Positions 6,565 to 14,599 of a stretch of 28,074 bases of DNA are shown piece after piece. The stretch is from contig NZ_JOHO01000071.1 in the NCBI RefSeq assembly GCF_000719705.1, positions 1-28,074 of the forward strand. Reading direction: 5' to 3'. How positions within the stretch are numbered: the stretch's first letter is position 1; each line of letters begins with the position of its first letter. The DNA is from Streptomyces sp. NRRL S-350 (GTDB taxonomy: Bacteria > Actinomycetota > Actinomycetes > Streptomycetales > Streptomycetaceae). Made by a program: the position numbers and the translations under genes. The notes under the pieces were generated by a model, which was given only the letters and a program-made list of their open reading frames with translations, did not search any database and was not told the DNA's origin.

Positions 6565-8343
6565 TCAGTTGAGGCGGACGAACGCCCCCCTGATCACGGC
6601 CTCGGCGCCGCCGTCGACGGTGACGGCGGTCGTGCCCCGGAGGGTCACCGATCCGCCGCGCACGTTCACCTCTCCGGTGCCCGCGTCGAGGGTGATGCCG
6701 GTGGAGGAGAGGCGCACGGTGCTTCCCGCCGCGCCGCCCACGCCGTGGACGGTCAGGACGATCTCGCCGCTCTGCTGGTCGAGCCTGACCTCCAGCTTCT
6801 TGTCCCCGCTCGCCAGCCGGACCCCGGACTTGCCGCCCGGCACGTCCAGCAGCTCCAGCCGGTGGCCCGAACGGGAGACCACGGAACGGCGGTTGACCTT
6901 GCCGGAGCCCGCGTCGACCAGCGGCACGTCGTGCGGCGAGGGCCGGTCCACGCCGTTGTAGAGCCCGCCCAGCACGTACGGGCTGTCCAGGTCGCCCTGC
7001 TCGAACCCGACCAGCACTTCGTCGTTGACCTCGGGGCTGACGATGCCGCCGCCCCCGTTCCCGCCCCACTGCACGGTGCGCACCCAGTCGGAGACGTAGG
7101 TGTCGTCCAGCCAGGGGAACTTCAGCTTCACCCAGCCGCGCTGCCCGTCGCCCGGCTCCCGGACGTCGGTGACCACGGCGACGGCCAGGCCCGGCATCCG
7201 GGGCCCGCGCGGCGGCGCGTTGCCGCCGGTGACCAGCCCGGCCAGGGAGCGGTCCGGTGCCGCGCTGACCACGACGGTGGTGCGGTAGCCGCGGAACGGT
7301 TCGAGGAGGTGGCGCACCCCCGTGGCGGTGTAGCGGCCGGCGAAGGCCGCCCCGACGTTGCCCAGGGCGACGGCGACGCCCGCCCGCAGCCGCGGGTTGC
7401 CCTCGACGACCACCTCCAGTTCGCCGAAGCCGGCGGCCACCGAGGCGGCCAGCGACCGGGCGGCGGCGGAGGTCTCCGCCTGGGTGCGGTACGGGGTGTC
7501 GGCGACGGTCAGCCGGGCCGGGCCGGGGAAGGCCGAGGTCACCGTCGCGGGGCTCATCCCCGGCTGCACCGTCCGGGAGGTCACCGACGGCTCGGTGGCG
7601 ACCAGGGCGCTCTTGGTGGTGACGTTCCAGCCGCGCGCCTCGACGGTGTCCGCGCCGGCGACGCCGGTCAGCACGCCGCGCAGCTCCAGCAGGTTGCGGC
7701 CGTACTCCAGGACCAGCGGGCTCTGCGGCGCCGGCGTGGACGGGGCCGGTGCGCCCGACGCCGGCTCGGGCCGGACGAACTCCAGCTGCCCGTCGTCGTC
7801 CACGCGCACCTGCGCGCCGCTCTCCTGCGCCAGGAACTGCAGGAACTCCCAGTCCGGGACGTTCGCCTGGGACAGCTGCTGGTGGACCACCGGGAAGGAG
7901 TCGATCCGACCGCAGGCCAGGCCCGCGTCCGCGGCCACCTGGCGGACGATGTCGGCCGTCGTCATGTTCCGGAAGGCCTTCACCCGGCGCCCGCGCATCA
8001 GCCGGTGGGTGACCGCCGAGGCCCGCACCACGGTGTACGAGCCGGTGGTGTCCACCTCCAGCTCCAGCGCGGTCACCTCGCCGGTGAACAGCCGCACCTG
8101 GGTGTGCCCCTGCACGGTGACCACCGACACCCGCAGCTTCGTACCGATGGTGATGCCGGTCGCGGCGAGGAAGGTGTGGTTGGCGTCCCGGAAGGTCAGC
8201 ACCGCGGTGTCCGGCAGGCCGACGCTCTCCTCGATGTCGCAGGAGACCAGTTGGGCCGCCCAGACCGGCGGCAGCGGGCCCGGCGCCTCGACGACGGGAT
8301 CCGCGGCGAAGGGCCGGCCGCCGCGGGACTCGGGAGTGGTCAC
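6565..8343 (-). CDS. cis8: VgrG-like central spike protein
   Basis: 592 aa central spike combining a gp27-like hub (about 1-370) with a gp5-like OB fold (about 378-465, including RGWVKLKFPWLDD, VNDEVLVGFEQGD and PYVLGGLYNGVDRP, all classic VgrG/gpV motifs). A short C-terminal beta-helix ends in TTAVTVDGGAEAVIRGAFV. No effector domain follows the beta-helix, so cargo would have to be carried in the tube or by the PAAR protein. The start overlaps the end of the LysM gene by four bases (ATGA). Confidence 0.95.
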   Translation of the reverse strand: MTTPESRGGRPFAADPVVEAPGPLPPVWAAQLVSCDIEESVGLPDTAVLTFRDANHTFLAATGITIGTKLRVSVVTVQGHTQVRLFTGEVTALELEVDTTGSYTVVRASAVTHRLMRGRRVKAFRNMTTADIVRQVAADAGLACGRIDSFPVVHQQLSQANVPDWEFLQFLAQESGAQVRVDDDGQLEFVRPEPASGAPAPSTPAPQSPLVLEYGRNLLELRGVLTGVAGADTVEARGWNVTTKSALVATEPSVTSRTVQPGMSPATVTSAFPGPARLTVADTPYRTQAETSAAARSLAASVAAGFGELEVVVEGNPRLRAGVAVALGNVGAAFAGRYTATGVRHLLEPFRGYRTTVVVSAAPDRSLAGLVTGGNAPPRGPRMPGLAVAVVTDVREPGDGQRGWVKLKFPWLDDTYVSDWVRTVQWGGNGGGGIVSPEVNDEVLVGFEQGDLDSPYVLGGLYNGVDRPSPHDVPLVDAGSGKVNRRSVVSRSGHRLELLDVPGGKSGVRLASGDKKLEVRLDQQSGEIVLTVHGVGGAAGSTVRLSSTGITLDAGTGEVNVRGGSVTLRGTTAVTVDGGAEAVIRGAFVRLN

Positions 8344-9062
8344 GGTCGTCCGCCTTGGGTGAGTTCGTCGATCCCGGGCACGATCAGCTCCGCGCCGGGG
8401 ACCAGGGTCATCGGATCGTCGATGTCGTTGACCTCCGCGATGGTGCGCCAGGCCGTCGCGTCCCCGTACGCGCGCCAGGCGAGCAGCGGCAGGCTGTCAC
8501 CCGCGATCACCCGGTGGGTGCTGCGGGCCTCCGGCGAGCCGGAGGTCGGGTTCTGGCCGGCCGGGTCGACGCTGGCCTCGTCGATGGTGAGCGAGCAGAC
8601 CGCGCGCAGCGGATTGCCGTCGACGTCGAAGAGCGTGTAGGTGACGGAGAGGCCGGTCAGCACCCCGTTGAACGAGGTCGTCTTCAAGGTGCCCCAGTCC
8701 AGCCGGATCCACGGGCTGGCCGGCGTCTTGCGCGCCAGGCTGGTCGGGGTCGGCACGCAGGCCGTCATCAGCTGCTCGACCGCCCGCTCCACCGAGTTGT
8801 CGTGCGTCGCGGTCGAATCCAGGAACACGTCGAGCGAGAGCGAGCGCGGTCCGCTGCCGACGAACTCCGGCAACGCCGACTGGCCGGCCATCCGGGACGG
8901 CGTGCGCCGCCACTCCGTGGTCTTGCGCAGCACCAGCGTCGCCGGGTTGAACTGGAGCGGAAGCCGCACGAGCGCCCCGCCGGGCTGGGCACCGACCGTG
9001 GACGGGGGCTCCATGATGGTCAGTTGGGCCCGGGTGACGCTCGCGGGGACCGCCGGGGACAT
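8340..9062 (-). CDS. cis7: LysM-containing hub/spike-adaptor protein (gp53-like)
   Basis: 240 aa from the ATG at 9062, which has AAGGAG seven bases upstream. The N-terminal beta-rich part (LPLQFNPATLVLRKTTEWRR, SLSLDVFLDST, WGTLKTTSFNGVLTGLSVTY) matches the conserved eCIS protein equivalent to Afp7/PVC7. The C-terminus (about 183-232) is a LysM-like module, starting THRVIAGDSLPLLAWRAYGD and ending VPGAELIVPG. In contractile tails this class staples neighbouring baseplate wedges or the hub; the LysM here is thought to be structural rather than peptidoglycan-binding. Longer open frames upstream overlap the giant disordered gene and are rejected as starts. Confidence 0.9.
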   Translation of the reverse strand: MSPAVPASVTRAQLTIMEPPSTVGAQPGGALVRLPLQFNPATLVLRKTTEWRRTPSRMAGQSALPEFVGSGPRSLSLDVFLDSTATHDNSVERAVEQLMTACVPTPTSLARKTPASPWIRLDWGTLKTTSFNGVLTGLSVTYTLFDVDGNPLRAVCSLTIDEASVDPAGQNPTSGSPEARSTHRVIAGDSLPLLAWRAYGDATAWRTIAEVNDIDDPMTLVPGAELIVPGIDELTQGGRP

Positions 9063-9097
9063 CGTGGTGCTCCTTACGTGGGTGGGGCCGGTGGGGC

Positions 9098-9106
9098 GGG
9101 GGGGGG
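9098..9106. repeat. Run of nine G
   Basis: A G9 homopolymer (C9 on the coding strand) in the 74-base gap between the second tube gene and the LysM gene, 36 bases upstream of the LysM start codon. It could vary in length by slippage, or simply be a difficult stretch for sequencing. Confidence 0.7.
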
Positions 9107-9136
9107 CTGGGCCGGGTGGGCGGCGGCGGGTCGGCG

Positions 9137-9562
9137 TCAGGACGGGCGCAGGCCCGCGTGGGCGATCTCCAGGGTCTCCATCGCCGCCTGCGAGCTGGAC
9201 GGGTCGAAGGACGGCCCCTCCCACCGCACCGGGACGATCCCGAGCACCTGCCAGCCGACGATCCGGCTCAGGTCGGGCCGCAGCGCCACGATCTCCCCGT
9301 CCTTCGGTTCGACCTTCCGGACGATCTCGCCCAGCCAGCGCGCGATCTTGAGGGTGTCCGCGGTGACCGCGCGGCTCAGCGTGATGTTCGACCAGGTGAT
9401 ACGGCCCGGCAGCTGCCAGGCGAAACCGTTGTTGCCACCCTCCGCGTACTGCTCGATCTCCACCTGCGCCCCCAGACCCGAGCAGGTGGTGAACTCGCCC
9501 AGGTCGTTGCCACCGATGGTCAGACTGAAGAACACACTGGTCGCGAAGATGTTGTCGGTCAT
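9137..9562 (-). CDS. cis5: Second tube protein / tube initiator (T4 gp19-like family)
   Basis: 141 aa from the ATG at 9562 (AGAAGG 8 bases upstream); an earlier start at 9595 would add 11 residues. It is a paralogue of the main tube protein at 14117: both have a LTIGGNDLGEF / VQLGGYNVES type N-terminus and a C-terminal RWEGP followed by Ser/Ala and an ETL/ETV strand. In eCIS the second tube protein usually sits between the hub and the first ring of the main tube. Its location next to the hub and spike genes supports that initiator role. Confidence 0.88.
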   Translation of the reverse strand: MTDNIFATSVFFSLTIGGNDLGEFTTCSGLGAQVEIEQYAEGGNNGFAWQLPGRITWSNITLSRAVTADTLKIARWLGEIVRKVEPKDGEIVALRPDLSRIVGWQVLGIVPVRWEGPSFDPSSSQAAMETLEIAHAGLRPS

Positions 9563-9637
9563 CGGTTCCGCCTTCTGCTTCCTGCTTCCGGTCACGTCGC
9601 TGCGGTCGCCGGGTCGGGCCGCGCGCCTGGTCTGCGC

Positions 9638-12600
9638 TCAGCGGCGCACGTCGTACGGTCGCCCGCTGCGCTCCCTCCCCCGACGCAGCTCGGTGCGCAG
9701 CAGCCGCCCGACGGGCTCGACCAGGCGCCGGGCCAGTTCGTCGAGGTCGGCGATCCCGGCGACCCCGGTGGCATGGGCGTCGGCGGGCTCGGCCGGTGAT
9801 CCACCGGCGTCCGCCGCACGTCGTGCGCCGGCCTGGGACGGCGAGGCGGTCGACCGGCCTGTCTGCGGGGCGGCCTGCACGGTGGTCGACGTCCGGGCCG
9901 GTACGGCAGTCAGCGGCACCCCCACCAGTCCCGCCTGCTCGGCCACCCGCTGCAGCACCCGCGCCGTACCGGCCGACGGCAGCGCCGTACCGGCCGACGG
10001 CAGCGCGGGGCCGGCCGGGGCGGACGGCGCCGCCGAGGCGGACCATACGGAAGAGGCGCCCGCAGCCCGCGACACGACGGGCGAGGACCCGGCGGCCGGC
10101 GGCGAACCCGCTGCCCGCCCAAGACCGGCCGTCGCCGGGGACAGCTGCACCGGCGACGGCTGCGGGGACCGCGCCCCGGCCGGAAGCCGCTGGGCCGACG
10201 GGGCCGTCGGCGGCGCCGGCCGGACCACCGGCGGGCGCGGAGCCGACCCGGCAGCGGACGGCGCGGCGAACGACGCAGCGGAGCCGCCGGGCCCCGGCCG
10301 CCCTCCCGACGCCGGCGCGGCGACCCGCTGCACGGCCGGGGGGCCGCCTGCGGACGACACCGCCGCACGGGCGCGGCCGTGCGCGGCGGGCAGCGGGTCG
10401 CTCTGCGTCGAACTCCCCCGCCCCGACGGCTGCTCGGCCGCACCCCGGCCGGCACCACGCGCCGACGACCGCCGCGCACGCGAACGCTGCAGCACACCCG
10501 CGAGCCCACGCGCCGCAGCCCCGCCCACACCTGCGCCCGCACCGGCACCCGTACCTGCACCCGCGCCTGACGAGCGGCCCGGCGCCGGGGCCACCGGGGT
10601 CGCGCCGGTCGGCGCCCCGCCCGGCTGCGTCGAAGGCCGAACGGCCACACTCCGACCGTCGACCTGCTCCGCCCGTTCCGCCCGGAACGCCTGTTCCGTC
10701 GAACGCCGCGCACGCGAACGCTGCAGCACACCCGCGAGCCCGCGCGCCGCACCGGCACCCGCACCGGACGCCTGGCCCTGCGCTGGTGCTGGGCCCGAAA
10801 CTCCGGACCCCGACGAACCTGGCTCCGCCGCCGATGGACCGGCGGCGGAGCGGCCGCCTCCCGCCCCCGGCGTGTGCCGCGAGCGCGAGGACTGCGGCAC
10901 GGCCCCGGCGCGGGACGCGCGACCGCCGGACGAGCGACCGCCGGACGCGCGACCGCCGGACGACGTCTCCTGCCCGGCAGCGGTCGAGTCGCCGTCCGCG
11001 CCCGGTTGGAGCGCCCTGGGCCAAACGGCCGGCACCACGGGCGTGGCGGGCGCCGCCGCACCGGTGCCGGTACGAGCGCCGCCACCGGTCACGGAGGGCG
11101 GCGTCGGGGCTGCGAGGGCGAACGTCATCGGGCGTTCGCCGATCAGTCCACGCCTCCGGCCGGTGACCGCGACGGCCCGCTGCACGCCCCAGCCTCCGAC
11201 CGCCGGCCGCGCCGGAACCGCCGGGCCGCCGCCGCTACCGTGCGGAGCACTCCCCTGGCCCGGGGCCTGGGCAGGACCGGTCCGGGGCGCGGGCAGGGTC
11301 TGCTGCGGCGCAACCCCCGGCCGGTGCTCCGACCCGGCGCCGGGCGTCGGGACGGCGGAACGGCCACCGGCCGAGCCACTCCCCGATCCCGGCGCCGGCG
11401 CCAACGCCGAAGCCGACGGGGCATCTCCGGGGCGCTGGACGGCACGCTGGACGGCACGTTGAACGCGCGGCCCTTCGCCGGCCGACGGCGAAGCAGCGGT
11501 CGGCGCGCCCGAACCGCCCTCGACCGAGCCGCGCTGACGCCGAGCCGGCGGCGCCGTCGATGCCACAGAAGCCGCAGCGGCCGGAGAAGCCGTTGTGTCC
11601 GTGGGAGCCGAAGCCTCGCCGGAACGCCGGACAGCGCGCTGCACCCGCAGCGCTTCACCGGTCGCAGCTCCCGCCGCAGCCCCGGCGGCGGCGGGCCTGG
11701 CAGCGGCAGAGCCGGCAGCGGCAGGGCCGGCCTGTTCCGCCGCGCTCCTGGTGCTGCTGCCTGCGGCACCGGTCGCCGCCGGGCCCGTGAGCCGCCGGAC
11801 CGGCCCGCGGCCGCCGAGCAGTGGCGCGGTGCCGCGCGGTGCCGCCGCCGTGGGCGGCAACGCGTCGAGGGGCGCACCCAGGCCTCCGCGGGTACGGGCG
11901 GGGGCCGGGTCGGGGCGGACCTGGTCGGTGCTCGCGGGGCGTTCGGTGCCTTCCGGGCGGGCAGCGCGCTCGGGGGCTGCCGCCGACGGTGTGCGCGCGG
12001 AAGTGCCTGTCCCGGACGGCGCGCGCTGGACGGATGCGCCGTCGGCGGCCCCACGCACGGGACGGGACGGTGTCGAGCCTCCCGACTGGGTGGCCGTACG
12101 GGCGCCGCCCCTTTGGGTGGCGTCACGGTGCCCGTTCCCCGTCTGCCGGGCGCCGTCGGGGCCGGCCGTCTCGGCTCGGGTGGCCCCCGTGTCGGTCGGA
12201 ACGACCGGCATGGGCGGCAGACCCGAGGCGGTGTCGGGGCGCTGACGGCCGGTGGCGGCCAGGGGTGCGGCAGTCGCGGGCAGCGAGGTCAGGGGCTCGC
12301 CGAGGACTGGGCGTGCGGGCGTGGCCACGCCCGGCGCGACGGCGCGTTGGACAGCCCCTTCGCCCGGGCCGCGCCTCGCGGGCGCGGACGCTGTGGTCTC
12401 CTCCGGCCTCGCTTGCGTCGGCGTGACGGCTTCGCCGCTTCCGGGCGCGGGCGCGCCGCCGACCGGGTCCGCCGCCGGGGCGGGCCGCGGTGTGTCCGTG
12501 CCGCGGCTCGGCGGCTCGGTGGCGGCGGCCGGCGTCCTGGCCGGTGTCCTGATCGGCCCCGGGACCACCGTCACCGGGCGGGCGGACACCGCCAGGGGGC

Positions 12601-13462
12601 GCCGCGCCACGATCAGCGGTTCGCCGACGGAACGGGGGCGCACCGGGTGGGGCGGACTCCCCTCACCGCTCGGGCGCGGGACCGCGACGGCCTTTCCCGG
12701 CGGCGTCGACTCAGGCTTCGTCACCTCGGGTGTCGTCGCACCAGGCTTCGTCGCGCCAGGCTTCGTCGCGCCAGGTGGCGCGGCCTCAGGCGTCGCCACC
12801 CGGCCGTCCGGCACGGCCGTACGGTCGGCCCCGCCGGCGCGCACCGCTCGCTGGGCCGACCGTACGGGAAGCCGCCGCAGTCCGACCGAGCGCTGAACAG
12901 GCCGCTTCTGCGCCGGTTGCCCGGCGCGGACCGACCCGGCTGACCCGGCTGACCCGGTCGCCTCACCTGCGCGTGATCCGACGGCCTCAGCTGCTGCGCT
13001 CGCCCCTCCGTCGGCCGATCCCGACGTCCTGGTGGCGACCGGCAGGGCAGCCCCGCCTCCGCCCGCGGCGGCGGAGGAGGAGGCCGGTGCAGTCGATACG
13101 ACCGGTGTCGCCACCGCCCGCAGGATCCCCGCCGGGGCGGACGGAAGGACCGCGTGGCCGAGCGGACCGCACAGCGAGGGGTCCTGCCACGCGGAGAGCC
13201 GGGACCGGAACTTCAGGCCGTCACTGACCCCGTGCGCCGTCCCGGCCACGGTCGGGACCAGCGGTCGCACCGCGCGCCACCCCTCGTCCCCCGCCGCCGG
13301 GCGCCGCCCGCCGACAGCGGAACCGCCGGCGGCTGAACCACCGGTGCCCGTGGTGCCCGCGGGGCCGGTGACGCCACCGGTCACACCACCGGTCGCACCA
13401 CCGCCCGCCGCCTCACCCGCCGCCCGGCGGCTGATCCAGTCCCGAAGCCCCACCCTGCTCAC
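9638..13462 (-). CDS. Giant Pro/Ala/Gly-rich disordered protein in the tape-measure position
   Basis: About 1274 aa from the GTG at 13462, which overlaps the stop of the preceding small gene (GTGA). Another GTG lies at 13453. I recognise no catalytic domain. A short N-terminal motif (RVGLRDWISRRAAG) is followed by a compact-looking segment at about 59-120 (WRAVRPLVPTVAG, then KFRSRLSAWQDPSLCGPLGHA). Then about 1100 residues of Pro/Ala/Gly/Ser/Arg-rich sequence carry many (V/L)QR motifs (VQRAVQR, VLQRSRARRS, VQRVAAP). A C-terminal amphipathic helix ends the protein (LDELARRLVEPVGRLLRTEL). It follows the sheath, tube and chaperone-like genes and precedes the tube initiator, which is the tape-measure slot of P2-like tails. 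It lacks the coiled coil expected of a tape measure, so cargo or scaffold is an alternative. Several in-frame DNA repeats suggest expansion. Confidence 0.7.
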   Translation of the reverse strand: MSRVGLRDWISRRAAGEAAGGGATGGVTGGVTGPAGTTGTGGSAAGGSAVGGRRPAAGDEGWRAVRPLVPTVAGTAHGVSDGLKFRSRLSAWQDPSLCGPLGHAVLPSAPAGILRAVATPVVSTAPASSSAAAGGGGAALPVATRTSGSADGGASAAAEAVGSRAGEATGSAGSAGSVRAGQPAQKRPVQRSVGLRRLPVRSAQRAVRAGGADRTAVPDGRVATPEAAPPGATKPGATKPGATTPEVTKPESTPPGKAVAVPRPSGEGSPPHPVRPRSVGEPLIVARRPLAVSARPVTVVPGPIRTPARTPAAATEPPSRGTDTPRPAPAADPVGGAPAPGSGEAVTPTQARPEETTASAPARRGPGEGAVQRAVAPGVATPARPVLGEPLTSLPATAAPLAATGRQRPDTASGLPPMPVVPTDTGATRAETAGPDGARQTGNGHRDATQRGGARTATQSGGSTPSRPVRGAADGASVQRAPSGTGTSARTPSAAAPERAARPEGTERPASTDQVRPDPAPARTRGGLGAPLDALPPTAAAPRGTAPLLGGRGPVRRLTGPAATGAAGSSTRSAAEQAGPAAAGSAAARPAAAGAAAGAATGEALRVQRAVRRSGEASAPTDTTASPAAAASVASTAPPARRQRGSVEGGSGAPTAASPSAGEGPRVQRAVQRAVQRPGDAPSASALAPAPGSGSGSAGGRSAVPTPGAGSEHRPGVAPQQTLPAPRTGPAQAPGQGSAPHGSGGGPAVPARPAVGGWGVQRAVAVTGRRRGLIGERPMTFALAAPTPPSVTGGGARTGTGAAAPATPVVPAVWPRALQPGADGDSTAAGQETSSGGRASGGRSSGGRASRAGAVPQSSRSRHTPGAGGGRSAAGPSAAEPGSSGSGVSGPAPAQGQASGAGAGAARGLAGVLQRSRARRSTEQAFRAERAEQVDGRSVAVRPSTQPGGAPTGATPVAPAPGRSSGAGAGTGAGAGAGVGGAAARGLAGVLQRSRARRSSARGAGRGAAEQPSGRGSSTQSDPLPAAHGRARAAVSSAGGPPAVQRVAAPASGGRPGPGGSAASFAAPSAAGSAPRPPVVRPAPPTAPSAQRLPAGARSPQPSPVQLSPATAGLGRAAGSPPAAGSSPVVSRAAGASSVWSASAAPSAPAGPALPSAGTALPSAGTARVLQRVAEQAGLVGVPLTAVPARTSTTVQAAPQTGRSTASPSQAGARRAADAGGSPAEPADAHATGVAGIADLDELARRLVEPVGRLLRTELRRGRERSGRPYDVRR
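9961..10002. repeat. 21-bp perfect tandem repeat (2 copies) in the giant gene
   Basis: A unit beginning GCGCCGTACCGGCC is repeated exactly at 9961-9981 and 9982-10002. On the coding strand it encodes a seven-residue repeat (LPSAGTA). It lies in the disordered part of the giant protein, close to its C-terminus. Confidence 0.85.
10470..10517. repeat. 48-bp dispersed repeat, copy 1
   Basis: Nearly identical (one mismatch) to 10704-10751. It encodes the segment AARGLAGVLQRSRARR of the giant protein. The copies are 234 bases apart, in the same frame. Confidence 0.85.
10704..10751. repeat. 48-bp dispersed repeat, copy 2
   Basis: Partner of 10470-10517, differing by one base. A recent duplication or conversion within the gene would explain the near identity at DNA level. 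Confidence 0.85.
10921..10965. repeat. 15-bp tandem repeat (3 copies) in the giant gene
   Basis: Three units of GACCGCCGGACGNGC type, giving a five-residue repeat (SGGRA/SGGRS) in the disordered region. The third unit diverges at its end. Confidence 0.75.
12736..12780. repeat. 15-bp tandem repeat (3 copies) in the giant gene
   Basis: Three units of the form TCGCGCCAGGCTTCG, encoding the pentapeptide repeat TKPGA. The first and last units carry substitutions. Confidence 0.75.
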
Positions 13463-13617
13463 CCGCCTTCGTTGACACGGGTGTTGAGCCGTGCGATCTC
13501 GCGCACCCACTGCCCGCGTTCACGGTGGGTGAGGTCGAGGATGTCCTCCCGCTGCCAGTGGAAGTGGTAGGCGATGTACGCGATCTCCTCGTACAGCCGA
13601 GCAGGCGCGTACGTCAC
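13459..13617 (-). CDS. Small E'-like tail assembly chaperone (DUF6760-type), 52 aa
   Basis: Short gene starting at GTG 13617, which overlaps the stop of the upstream gene as GTGA, and ending at 13459, where it overlaps the next GTG. The product reads VTYAPARLYEEIAYIAYHFH for its first 20 residues, then WQREDILDLTHRERGQWVRE. The pattern of Ile-Ala...Phe-His-Trp, a short acidic helix, and Trp-(V/R)-RE matches the small GpE-type tail proteins of P2-like phages (IA-x-IFHW...L..L..WRE). I therefore read it as the E'-like partner of a tail assembly chaperone that would bind the tape-measure protein. The similarity is judged by eye. Confidence 0.8.
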   Translation of the reverse strand: MTYAPARLYEEIAYIAYHFHWQREDILDLTHRERGQWVREIARLNTRVNEGG

Positions 13618-14120
13618 GATTCCCCCAGGCGCCCACCGGCGAGGTCGACCTCGAAGGCGCCGTCGCAGTGCGGGCAGGTCACCGCGGCGCGCGTGTGGCC
13701 TTCGCTGTTGATCCGCTGGTAGAGGTCCTGGAGGAAGGCGACGTCGGTGGCGTACATCCGCTCGACGATGCCGGCGTGCACGTCGGTGATGTCGCCGAGG
13801 CTGGTGATCACGTGGCTGAGCAGCACCACGCTCAGGTACGCCGGGTTCTCCTTGACCCGCAGGTCGATCTGCGGCATCAGTTCGTCGCGGGCGGTGGCCA
13901 GGCGCATGGTGCCGTGCCGGTGCACGCCGCCCTCGTCGTCGACGTAGCCGAGCGGCAGCTCGAACTCGAACTCGGTGCGCGGTGCGTGCCCCCGGGGCCG
14001 GGACCCGGTCGGCCCCGGCTGTCCCGGCTGCCCCGTGGGCTGCTGCTGTTGCGGCGGCGCGGTGTTCTGCTGGGCCGGGGCCCGTTCCAGCAGTTCGTCA
14101 AGGCCGATCCGTCGCCTCAC
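13614..14120 (-). CDS. Tail assembly chaperone / T4 gp26-like protein
   Basis: 168 aa starting at GTG 14120, which overlaps the tube stop codon (GTGA). Residues about 15-48 are Gln/Pro/Gly-rich linker. The core begins EFEFELPLGYVDDEGGVHRH and continues with TMRLATARDELMPQIDLRVK, followed by a helical region (LSVVLLSHVITSLGDI). It ends with a CPHC pair (about 149-152) that may bind metal as a dimer. The LPxGYVD...G..HR.G.MR.AT..DE pattern is that of phage tail assembly chaperone or gp26-like families next to tube genes. With the small gene behind it, it makes an E/E' pair. Precise role is inferred from position. Confidence 0.75.
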   Translation of the reverse strand: MRRRIGLDELLERAPAQQNTAPPQQQQPTGQPGQPGPTGSRPRGHAPRTEFEFELPLGYVDDEGGVHRHGTMRLATARDELMPQIDLRVKENPAYLSVVLLSHVITSLGDITDVHAGIVERMYATDVAFLQDLYQRINSEGHTRAAVTCPHCDGAFEVDLAGGRLGES

Positions 14121-14557
14121 TCTACGCTGATCTCCTCGAACACGATGGTCACGGTCTCCGTCGCGGCACTGGACTCGCCCGCGGTGAGCGTGGGGCCCTC
14201 CCAGCGGCTGGCCCAGGCGTTGGTGAGCTGGATGCGCCGCAGGGTGGCACCGGTGGTGTCCTTGACCTCGATGGTGAGGTTCTGGCGCGCGGTGTTGATC
14301 GCCCCGTTGTTGAGGGTTTCCTTGATCCAGTTGGTGAACGCGCCGCTCTTGTCGAGGCCGCGGGTGATCGTCACCTCGCCGGGCAGCCGGGCGCCCGGCT
14401 GCTTGCGGACGATCAGTTTGCCTTCCTGGGTCACCTGCTTGTACTCGACGACCTCCTGGTCGACCGTCAGGTTGCTGATCTCCTTGACGGACTCGACGTT
14501 GTAGCCGCCGAGTTGGACGCCGAAGATGTGTGTGGAGAGCGGATCGCCTTCAGCCAT
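14117..14557 (-). CDS. cis1: Main inner tube protein (T4 gp19-like)
   Basis: 146 aa, the usual size of eCIS/phage tube monomers. Sequence features are DPLSTHIFGVQLGGYNVES at the N-terminus, VVEYKQVTQEGKLIVRKQPG in the middle, VTITRGLDKSGAFTNWIKE, and the closing RWEGPTL...ATETVTIVFEE strand. The protein stacks as hexameric rings inside the sheath. It lies 42 bases after the sheath gene, with a GGAAGGTGA ribosome site, and ends in a four-base overlap with the chaperone-like gene. Confidence 0.95.
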   Translation of the reverse strand: MAEGDPLSTHIFGVQLGGYNVESVKEISNLTVDQEVVEYKQVTQEGKLIVRKQPGARLPGEVTITRGLDKSGAFTNWIKETLNNGAINTARQNLTIEVKDTTGATLRRIQLTNAWASRWEGPTLTAGESSAATETVTIVFEEISVE

Positions 14558-14599
14558 TGCTTGTTGTCACCTTCCGATGGGTGCCGACCGTACTGGTGG

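Noticed and set aside
8355..11462. 1035-codon plus-strand open frame
   Set aside because: Antisense to the LysM, tube and giant genes, which have clear family motifs or coupled starts. Its own product has no recognisable pattern.
9961..12780. Short repeats considered as a CRISPR array
   Set aside because: Units are 15-48 bases, directly adjacent or coding, in frame, with no regular unique spacers and no cas genes.
10874..12943. 689-codon plus-strand open frame opposite the giant gene
   Set aside because: The giant gene is low-complexity, so I compared both strands. The minus frame has an overlapping start, conserved-looking ends and agreement with operon direction; the plus frame has none.
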